The notes under the pieces were generated by a model, which ran no database searches, was not told the origin of the DNA, and was given only the letters and a program-made list of their open reading frames with translations. The position numbers and the translations under genes are program-made. Positions 57,999 to 64,000 of a DNA stretch of 64,000 nt are shown here, piece after piece (positions within the stretch are counted from its first letter, which is position 1; the number at the start of each line of letters is the position of its first letter). Origin of the DNA: Belliella baltica DSM 15883 (GTDB lineage: Bacteria > Bacteroidota > Bacteroidia > Cytophagales > Cyclobacteriaceae); contig NC_018010.1 of assembly GCF_000265405.1 (NCBI RefSeq), positions 930,001 through 994,000 on the forward strand, read 5' to 3'.

Positions 57999-59041
57999 TT
58001 TTTATGTGTATCCGCATCACTGCACGTAAGGATGAACAGCTGCAATAATCAATTGGTCAAATAGTCTTTCTCCAAAATATCTTCGGTTAAGCTTATAGAC
58101 GAATTCATTGAGGTAGTTCTGTAAATATTTATATGTGATCATGTGATGTATTCCCAATAGATTTCTTTTCAGGTTACTGATTCCTTTATGTACCCATTTC
58201 AGGGTTTCATTGACACTTACTTTGTCTGAAACAACCATATAATGTGTGTCAACAATATCTACAATATCAACATAGGCTGTGTTTTTATCGGTAAACAGGA
58301 CGACATCTCCAGCTATATTCTTCTTAATGAATTTGTTGACATGATCTGAATCTACTTTTCCTAGTACTTCCATTTTATAAAATCCACATGCTCTGTCTTT
58401 CTTTCCTGTTCTGGGATTTTCAAGTGGGGTAGATTCGGCAGCCACTGCTACTTTTGCCTGTCTTTGGCTCCCTTTTCCTCGTTTGAGGTTTTGCTTTACC
58501 TGTTTTTTGGTTGCAACTTCTACAAAGCATTCATCAAACTCAATCATGTCATTTAAGATATACAGCGAATCCCTTTTACCCATCATGGCACGAATCTTAT
58601 GCATCAGTCTGAAAGCAGTATCATATCTTGACAAGCTAACCTGCCTTTGGAATTCAAGACACGAAAAGCCTTTCTTAGTAGCTGACATGAAGATAAAAGC
58701 CAACATCCAGGTATGAAGAGATATCTTGCTGCTCTCCATTACAGTTCCACTTTTTAAGGAGCTCCTCCTTCTGCATTGACTACATTCAAAGAATTTTCCA
58801 CCACTGAACCAGTAATGCTTAGTATTGGATTTACAGGTTTTACAGCATATTCCTGCCTTTTCTCTGCTCTCTTTGATATAAACTTCACAGCTTTCTTCAT
58901 CTGGAAAGTATTGTAGAAATTGAAGTATTGTCATAATGTTTCCTATTTTTATACAAGGAACAACAACGAATCTCAACCTACAACTAATTGACACGTATTG
59001 TCAAATTTTGTCACGTGCATTCAAGCGGATACACATAAAAA
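57999..59041. mobile_element. IS1595-type (ISXO2-like) insertion sequence
   Basis: Terminal inverted repeats TTTTTATGTGTATCCGC (57999-58015) and GCGGATACACATAAAAA (59025-59041) are perfect over 17 bp. The element is about 1043 bp and has a single transposase on the minus strand. No direct target duplication is visible at the ends. On one side it borders crtI, on the other a frameshifted HipA-like kinase gene. Confidence 0.88.
58017..58934 (-). CDS. IS1595-family transposase
   Basis: The ATG at 58934 gives 305 residues; a TTG/ATG upstream frame at 58994 extends 20 residues into the terminal repeat. An N-terminal zinc ribbon (CCKTCKSN, CSQC) is followed by the DDE-type domain: DMIEFDECFVEV, VVLFTDKNTAY and LQNYLNEFVYKLNRR, with acidic residues for strand transfer. 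Intact. It lies fully within the inverted repeats. Confidence 0.93.
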   Translation of the reverse strand: MTILQFLQYFPDEESCEVYIKESREKAGICCKTCKSNTKHYWFSGGKFFECSQCRRRSSLKSGTVMESSKISLHTWMLAFIFMSATKKGFSCLEFQRQVSLSRYDTAFRLMHKIRAMMGKRDSLYILNDMIEFDECFVEVATKKQVKQNLKRGKGSQRQAKVAVAAESTPLENPRTGKKDRACGFYKMEVLGKVDSDHVNKFIKKNIAGDVVLFTDKNTAYVDIVDIVDTHYMVVSDKVSVNETLKWVHKGISNLKRNLLGIHHMITYKYLQNYLNEFVYKLNRRYFGERLFDQLIIAAVHPYVQ

Positions 59042-59451
59042 TTATCAAAAGCAAATAGCCTATCGATAGGGATCAATTTTGAAAATGCTTTCTTCTTATA
59101 TCCCTTAGGGAAATGTTGGAATGATTTTAAATTTTAGATCCAAATTTTAATCGATCATCGTCAAAATCAATTTTAGTTGCATATTTTGTAGGAAGTGAGT
59201 TGAAAAATAACTGATCAATAGCGATCCAAGGCTACTTTTGGTGTTAATAGATCAAACTCCTCAGCCAACCAACTTCCTGCAAATTCACCATGAACTCGTG
59301 GCTTATCTAAAAGGTGTTCTTCGTTAAATACTTTTACAACGAACTCTTCCAAACCATTATCTCCTTCACAAAGAACCACCCAAGGTTGAGTATGTCCATA
59401 TTCAGGTTCGATAATTCTTATAAGTTTTCTCGCTTGATAGGTTGGAAACAT
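59042..59451 (-). pseudogene. HipA-like kinase remnant, frameshifted and cut by the insertion element
   Basis: From the ATG at 59451 the first frame runs 78 residues (AGSWLAEEFDLLTPKVALDRY). After one base shift at about 59217 the sequence continues as DQLFFNSLPTKYATKIDF..FGSKI, and after a second shift near 59125-59132 as FQHFPKGYKKKAFSKL and IPIDRLFAFDNF, ending at the IS edge. Taken together these resemble the N-terminal and middle parts of HipA-like kinases of Bacteroidota; the catalytic end is lost. Two shifts plus the insertion show decay. Confidence 0.7.
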
Positions 59452-59610
59452 AAACTACTATTTTGAAAGGCTCCTTAGATTCGAATCTCTACTTGTTTTG
59501 ATGGATATACTTCTATCAAATTTTCCTCAAAATAATAAATAAAGTCTATTTTTTATTTTTGACTTAAAATTACATTTACTGATCGAAAATAATCCTTCAA
59601 TCCCCCAAAC

Positions 59611-61002
59611 TCACATCCCCCTCACCTTCACATTCATTTTTCCAGTAGTGCGGAGGTAGATGCGGATGTCGTTTTCGGTGTTGTAAATGCCCTCAACCTC
59701 GAGTTGGGAATTGAGCAGGGAGAAGTCAGCATATTCAGTCCTTACCTGACCTTGTAGGCGCATTTCTCGGCGCGCTTCATCTAAGTATTCTCCGATTGGG
59801 TAGGAAGCGAGTTTTTTGATTTGGGTCAAAACCTGCCCCTGCTTCATCCAAGTAGCACTTCGGGCGAGGATATTTTTGGTGTTGATGTCAAACTCGATCT
59901 CCTCAAATCGGATTGACTCAGTAGCAGCATCGTATTTGGGCTTGCCCACAAGATACATTTGTCCTGTGATTTGCTTTCTGCCCTTTCTGATGGCCAAAAA
60001 GTCCATTTTCAGCAAAGTACGGTCTCCAAAACTTTGGGATTCTAGATTCGACACTTCTAATTCGGTTTTCTTGTCGGTTCGGAATCTTTTCCCTGCAAGA
60101 TTTTCATTGAGATATTGGTCCAAATCACTGTAGCTGATCGCCAAAGGAATCATGATATCCACCTTGTTTTCGCTGCTCTCGTTGTAAGTGATGTTGGGAA
60201 GAGGTGTTTTTTTGGTTTGCGGTGAACTGCCTATCTGGGAAAACACCTCGCCTTCTATTCCTAAAAAGAGTTTCAGTTTGCGATCGGCAGTCACTTCTTC
60301 TCTGATTTTGAGTTTGGTAGGTTGCGTATAAATGTAGGCTGATACACCATCCTGCTCGAGGGCAATGGGCTTGCTGAATCCATCCCAGGCTTCTTGGGCC
60401 ATCTCCCTAAAATCCATTCGTGTCAGGTTCGAGGCACTCAGTTGATTGTTCAGCACACTCTGCAGCTGCCTGCGAATCATCGGGTCGAGGTCAATCTCAA
60501 ATCCAAGCAAGTTATATTTCATCGATCTGCCGTAACTCTCGATATTGATGTATTCGAGGGAAAAATCCCAGTTTTGCCCGATTTTCGGCCTGAAGCTGAT
60601 TTCAGGTAACATGGTTTCATTGAAGGGAATGTCCGTTTTTAGATTCTGACCAAAAACCCGCTTTTCAAACTTGAGATTACCCACCATATTCATGGGGATA
60701 TGAATAGACATTTTTTTGGAATCAATTGCAGCTAATTTGATCAAACCTGTTCTATTGACATCGATATCAGTAAAAAACCCGGAACCTAAGTCCAAGCCTT
60801 TGTCCGCAAAAAGTTTTTGCCCCAAGGCATTGTTGAGGTTACTTTCAATCATTGAAAAGGGGATTTCTATAGGGATATTGATGATTGATGTTGCTCGGGG
60901 TAGGGCAACGGGTTCACCGGAATAGGTAGGTTTGTTGGGATTGATGCTTTTGCAAGAAACGGTAAAAATTAAAAGAATCAGGATTCGGAAAGATATGTTC
61001 AT
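59611..61002 (-). CDS. DUF4403 lipoprotein
   Basis: The ATG at 61002 gives 463 residues; the upstream TTG/ATG frame (61071) adds 23 poor residues. It has a lipobox (LIFTVSC, Cys about 17) and the DUF4403 blocks INIPIEIPFSMIESNLN, GLIKLAAIDSKKMSIHIPMN and a C-terminal KNILARSATWMKQGQVLTQIK. Two lipid-binding-like (BPI/SMP-type) halves are inferred. Anchored in the outer membrane on the periplasmic side. Function unknown. Confidence 0.85.
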   Translation of the reverse strand: MNISFRILILLIFTVSCKSINPNKPTYSGEPVALPRATSIINIPIEIPFSMIESNLNNALGQKLFADKGLDLGSGFFTDIDVNRTGLIKLAAIDSKKMSIHIPMNMVGNLKFEKRVFGQNLKTDIPFNETMLPEISFRPKIGQNWDFSLEYINIESYGRSMKYNLLGFEIDLDPMIRRQLQSVLNNQLSASNLTRMDFREMAQEAWDGFSKPIALEQDGVSAYIYTQPTKLKIREEVTADRKLKLFLGIEGEVFSQIGSSPQTKKTPLPNITYNESSENKVDIMIPLAISYSDLDQYLNENLAGKRFRTDKKTELEVSNLESQSFGDRTLLKMDFLAIRKGRKQITGQMYLVGKPKYDAATESIRFEEIEFDINTKNILARSATWMKQGQVLTQIKKLASYPIGEYLDEARREMRLQGQVRTEYADFSLLNSQLEVEGIYNTENDIRIYLRTTGKMNVKVRGM

Positions 61003-61146
61003 GAAAAGGGAATTCGGATGAGTTATGCTTTGCATAGGAAGCGAAGTTTCAAAAAACCTGCCAGCTATCAAAGGCTAAAGATACAAAGGAACTATTTTTA
61101 CGGATAATTAATTAAACGGGATATTAGATTAAGAAATTTTAAGACT

Positions 61147-61482
61147 ATGAATTGGTTAACCCTAGAGAATCTTGCGCAATTAGAAGAGATAAAAGCTCAG
61201 AGCAGTGAGAAGCCGGTATTGATTTTTAAGCATTCCACTTCTTGTTCTATCAGTGGTATGGCATGGAACAGAATACAGCGAAACTGGAAAGAAGAGGATC
61301 TTCAAAAGGTGACTCCATACTATTTGGATTTACTTTCTTATAGAGCGATTTCAAATCAGATTGCGGACGATTTTGGTGTCTATCACCAAAGCCCACAGGT
61401 CATTTTGATCAAAGATGGAAAAGCCGTCTACGACAACAGCCACATGGGAATCAGCTATGCCGAGATTATGGAGAAGGTGTGA
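61147..61482 (+). CDS. ytxJ: Bacillithiol-system redox protein YtxJ
   Basis: The 111-residue thioredoxin-fold protein has FKHSTSCSISGMAWNRI, with the single redox Cys of the TCxxS type near residue 34, and PQVILIKDGKAVYDNSHMGIS at the end. It is the family DUF2847/YtxJ, a monothiol bacilliredoxin removing bacillithiol from proteins. It points to bacillithiol in this organism, known from other Bacteroidota. Confidence 0.92.
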   Translation: MNWLTLENLAQLEEIKAQSSEKPVLIFKHSTSCSISGMAWNRIQRNWKEEDLQKVTPYYLDLLSYRAISNQIADDFGVYHQSPQVILIKDGKAVYDNSHMGISYAEIMEKV

Positions 61483-61502
61483 TAAAAAAAGGAAAAGTAT
61501 TT

Positions 61503-62498
61503 TTAAACTAAATCTTCTCTTGCATTAATACATCGCTCAATAAACTCACCTGAAATTAATTCATTGTATACTTCTGCATTTTTTGAAAGATCTAAAATCC
61601 TTTTTCTTTCAAAAATTATTCTATCATTGCATTCATCATTTTGGTAGAATATACTTCTGTTATAATCTATAATACTGTAGGGGACAAACATAACATGTAT
61701 TGGTTTGCTACAATGAAAATCAAAATATCTGTTATACCTTTCTGTTTCTCTTAGTTTTTGATACCATTCTTTTCCGCAGGCACATTGAGCTAAGATTGTA
61801 AGGAGATTAGGTACATTGTCCGTAAAACGAATCCAACCTATCAAATCCAGCCCTCTTTCTTGAGTACCACGGTGGGAAATTTGGTCAAGAGCTCTTTCGT
61901 CAATATCTACATTCAACTCTGACGCGAGTTGTCTAATCTTTGTAATTGCTGTGCCAGAATAAGTTGTGTTTTTTCCAAAAGATCTGACTTCGGAGTCATT
62001 AGGTAAGAAATTTTTTAGAGCCTTAAAACAGATAAACTCAAACTCTTTTGTTAATTCTGGTTGAAACAAATTGAAAAGACTCAATGAAGAAGAAAATAAC
62101 AAGAAAAAATAAAGCTTATTTCTTAATGTCAATTCGGCTATCTCTTTAACAATTATTTTATTTGAATCTCTTATTAAAAAAGGATAATCATTACCATACA
62201 ATTGCTCTCTTTCCAAGATTAGTCGAAAAATGTTCTCCACAAAAGTTTGGTTTTCGTCATTTCCTTCTGCTTGGTCTGAATCTTTTTCTTTTTGATGGAT
62301 CAATCCTTCATCTTTAAATCTATCTAAAATATCAGTAACCGAAATATATGTGCCATTGGAAAAAACAGAGACCACTTCAACATAATCGGCATATATATGC
62401 AATAAATGTTTTGCTGGATTCCCAGTCAGCCCAGTAGATTCTTTTAACTGAATAGAAATTTTTGAAAAATAAGAATCAAGTTTTTCTTCAAAGCTCAT
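61503..62498 (-). CDS. Unknown 331-aa protein paired with ParB-like gene
   Basis: The ATG at 62498 overlaps the upstream ParB-like gene by 11 bases; a TTG at 62534 is an alternative. The protein is helical and acidic with no membrane helix. A CACGKEWYQKL segment near residue 240 is reminiscent of a CxC zinc knuckle but lacks a partner. I do not recognise the family. The coupling to the ParB-like gene and the position beside a cysteine desulfurase suggest a shared role, probably DNA modification, defence or partition. Confidence 0.7.
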   Translation of the reverse strand: MSFEEKLDSYFSKISIQLKESTGLTGNPAKHLLHIYADYVEVVSVFSNGTYISVTDILDRFKDEGLIHQKEKDSDQAEGNDENQTFVENIFRLILEREQLYGNDYPFLIRDSNKIIVKEIAELTLRNKLYFFLLFSSSLSLFNLFQPELTKEFEFICFKALKNFLPNDSEVRSFGKNTTYSGTAITKIRQLASELNVDIDERALDQISHRGTQERGLDLIGWIRFTDNVPNLLTILAQCACGKEWYQKLRETERYNRYFDFHCSKPIHVMFVPYSIIDYNRSIFYQNDECNDRIIFERKRILDLSKNAEVYNELISGEFIERCINAREDLV

Positions 62499-63588
62499 CT
62501 TTCTCGTCCTCCCTATCTTGTAAAGTTCTAGCAATTTTTGTAGCCAAGGATCTAATGTTTTTGACGTATTCTATGACTTCAGCTTCAGTTATTGTGACCT
62601 TGATTACCAGTCTATCTGCGTGTTCTAAAGCATTTAATGCACTATGAATTGAATTCATAAATTGTTGATCAAGTTCCCCTGTTAATTCTCGAGCCACTTC
62701 CAAAGAAACACCTTCTTGATCAAATGCCTTAAAAGCAACAGGATGACCTATAACCCTATTTAGAACAGTCAAACTTTCACTGTCACCAATCAATCGGGTT
62801 CTGTTCTGATCATTTTTTTCAAACAACCAATGGATCCATTTTTTGAGATTTCCAAGGTTGATAGAGGTAGAATAATCGTCTCGGTCATCTGTCAAATCCA
62901 CACCTAGGAATTCACAAATATTTGCCCTTGAGAGACTATCCGCTATATAGTTGAAGTAAAATGAGGTGTCATCAAGATCTTTTATTTTAAAAAATTTCTC
63001 ATCTTCTATCATCTTATAGATTTGGTATCCCACAAGCAGCCTTTTGACATAATCTTTTCTGCTTCCTATACTCTTAGCAAGTTCACGTGATGCCAAATTT
63101 AAAGAAAGTTCAAAAGAGGAAGTTTGCCAAAGGTCATATAAATATTTTGCCTTCTCCAATAACTTCCATTCCTTTATACCTGTAATATGTCTATATCCTA
63201 AGTAGTTATAAATATCTTCTTCTTTTGAAAAAACCAAGCAAGGTATTTCATCCGGGCGAAATTCTGTTTCATCTATTACTTGATTGACTTTTGCTTTCTG
63301 AACTTCCGCAAGACCTGGATTTGATAAAAGCTTGAGAGCTGAAAGCCTCCTATTACCTTCTACTACCTTGAATTTTTCATCTGAATCTAAAACAACCAAA
63401 AGTTGTTCACCAGGAAAAAAATCATTCTTACCAATAGCCAACATTAATTCAATCAATGATGCGTCCAACAACATGTATTCAAGAATTTCCTTTTCGGATT
63501 TCCCCTGAAGTGATTTAGGTAATCTAGGATTATTAGGATCTAATTTCAATTGATCCAAAGGGATGATTCTATATTCGGGCTTTTCCAT
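62488..63588 (-). CDS. ParB/Srx-domain (ParB N-terminal-like) protein
   Basis: The ATG at 63588 gives 366 residues; a TTG at 63600 adds four. The N-terminal ParB-like domain shows IPLDQLKLDPNNPR, EQLLVVLDSDEKFKVVEGNRRLSALKLL (GNRR signature), and IPCLVFSKEEDIYNYLGYRH. The C-terminal half is helical (IGSRKDYVKRLLVGYQI helix-turn-helix-like). ParB-like domains in accessory loci act as CTP- or ATP-using nucleases or DNA-binding adaptors. It overlaps the 331-aa gene by 11 bases. It is divergent from a cysteine desulfurase, 164 bases apart, so defence or DNA phosphorothioation is considered. Confidence 0.82.
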   Translation of the reverse strand: MEKPEYRIIPLDQLKLDPNNPRLPKSLQGKSEKEILEYMLLDASLIELMLAIGKNDFFPGEQLLVVLDSDEKFKVVEGNRRLSALKLLSNPGLAEVQKAKVNQVIDETEFRPDEIPCLVFSKEEDIYNYLGYRHITGIKEWKLLEKAKYLYDLWQTSSFELSLNLASRELAKSIGSRKDYVKRLLVGYQIYKMIEDEKFFKIKDLDDTSFYFNYIADSLSRANICEFLGVDLTDDRDDYSTSINLGNLKKWIHWLFEKNDQNRTRLIGDSESLTVLNRVIGHPVAFKAFDQEGVSLEVARELTGELDQQFMNSIHSALNALEHADRLVIKVTITEAEVIEYVKNIRSLATKIARTLQDREDEKDEL

Positions 63589-63738
63589 AATTTTAACCAA
63601 AATTGCAAAAACGAGCTAAGCACTTTTGAATTTAACTCTTGCTAAATAACGACAAATATAAAGATTCATAATTACAATCCTTTAAATGAATATATCTGTA
63701 TAATATCTAATCAAATTTATTACATTTAAATCATTCCC

Positions 63739-63746
63739 TACCTTTA
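63739..63746 (+). promoter_or_regulatory. Candidate -7 element for the cysteine desulfurase
   Basis: TACCTTTA, one base from TAnnTTTG, lies 6 bases before the ATG. If real, the mRNA would be nearly leaderless. Confidence 0.3.
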
Positions 63747-63752
63747 CAAGAG

Positions 63753-64000
63753 ATGCAAAATAATTTAATTTATCTAGATAATAATTCAACCACTCCTTTA
63801 GACCCGAGGGTTCTTGAATCTATGATGCCCTATTTGACAACAACGTTTGGAAATGCTTCAAGTAACCACATTGCCGGTGTGATGGCTAATCGCGCTGTAA
63901 ATTCAGCAAGGGAAAAAGTAGCAAACCTAATTAATTCTGACCCACATGAAATTATTTTCACTTCTGGAGCAACAGAGGCCATTAATCTTGCAATTAAAGG
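63753..64000 (+). CDS. Cysteine desulfurase, 3' part outside window
   Basis: The 82 visible codons start [19 protein letters not shown] and include [18 protein letters not shown] and [16 protein letters not shown], the N-terminal blocks of NifS/IscS/DndA enzymes. These supply sulfur from cysteine by a PLP mechanism. IscS in iron-sulfur assembly and DndA in DNA phosphorothioation look similar in this part, so the identity depends on neighbours beyond the window. Divergent from the ParB-like gene. Confidence 0.88.
   Translation, partial: MQNNLIYLDNNSTTPLDPRVLESMMPYLTTTFGNASSNHIAGVMANRAVNSAREKVANLINSDPHEIIFTSGATEAINLAIK

Noticed and set aside
57991..59050. Target-site duplication of the insertion element
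   Set aside because: The flanks are homopolymer-rich and no 8-bp direct repeat could be placed with confidence.

Overview
The window is AT-rich chromosomal DNA that reads as a Bacteroidota genome, most likely order Cytophagales, family Cyclobacteriaceae (inference from gene content, not a database match). The support is a gliding-motility lipoprotein (GldB), PurK/PurE/PurM, a DUF3127 protein, a bacillithiol-system YtxJ protein, a carotenoid desaturase, remains of a propeller-type hybrid two-component system, and promoter-like elements of the TAnnTTTG type (one with a matching TTTG 20 bases upstream). Shine-Dalgarno sites are largely absent. Many starts had to be moved inward from TTG/GTG codons to the first ATG.

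Layout. 0-8.5 kb: two fasciclin-domain lipoproteins, gldB, a minus-strand operon nth-asnB-glycosyltransferase, an esterase lipoprotein, and an ECF sigma factor overlapping a small partner gene. 8.9-20.8 kb: housekeeping genes (DUF3127, purE/purK, katG, a MutS-like ATPase, purM, a ceramidase-like lipohydrolase, hflX), with small membrane proteins and one STAS-like gene broken by an in-frame stop. 21-28.6 kb: a plus-strand series with rfbC, a CpsB-type phosphatase, an epimerase, a large TPR protein, phosphosulfolactate synthase, a DUF368 (PopT-type) carrier, aroE and a PLP decarboxylase. 28.6-29.1 kb: intergenic palindromic repeats. 29.1-45.2 kb: an exopolysaccharide locus (radical SAM, SLBB export protein, Wzz-like protein, flippase, polymerase, glycosyltransferases, three methyltransferases, acyltransferase), all on one strand and mostly tightly packed. 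No tyrosine kinase or priming transferase for it is present in the window.

45.2-53.4 kb: a decayed GxxExxY gene inside a 28-bp inverted repeat, ridA, fumC, a UbiA-like membrane protein, and a propeller sensor and a response-regulator/AraC protein that look like the two ends of one hybrid sensor whose kinase core was deleted. 53.8-54.2 kb: the most unusual object, two tandem class II tRNA-like RNAs with variable regions over 50 nt and a GUC anticodon, followed by a terminator. 54.3-59.5 kb: mtgA, a methyltransferase, a MaoC protein, crtI, and an IS1595-type insertion lying between crtI and a frameshifted HipA-like kinase remnant. 59.6-64 kb: a DUF4403 lipoprotein, ytxJ, then a two-gene ParB-like unit divergent from a cysteine desulfurase that runs off the window, possibly the edge of a DNA-modification or defence island.
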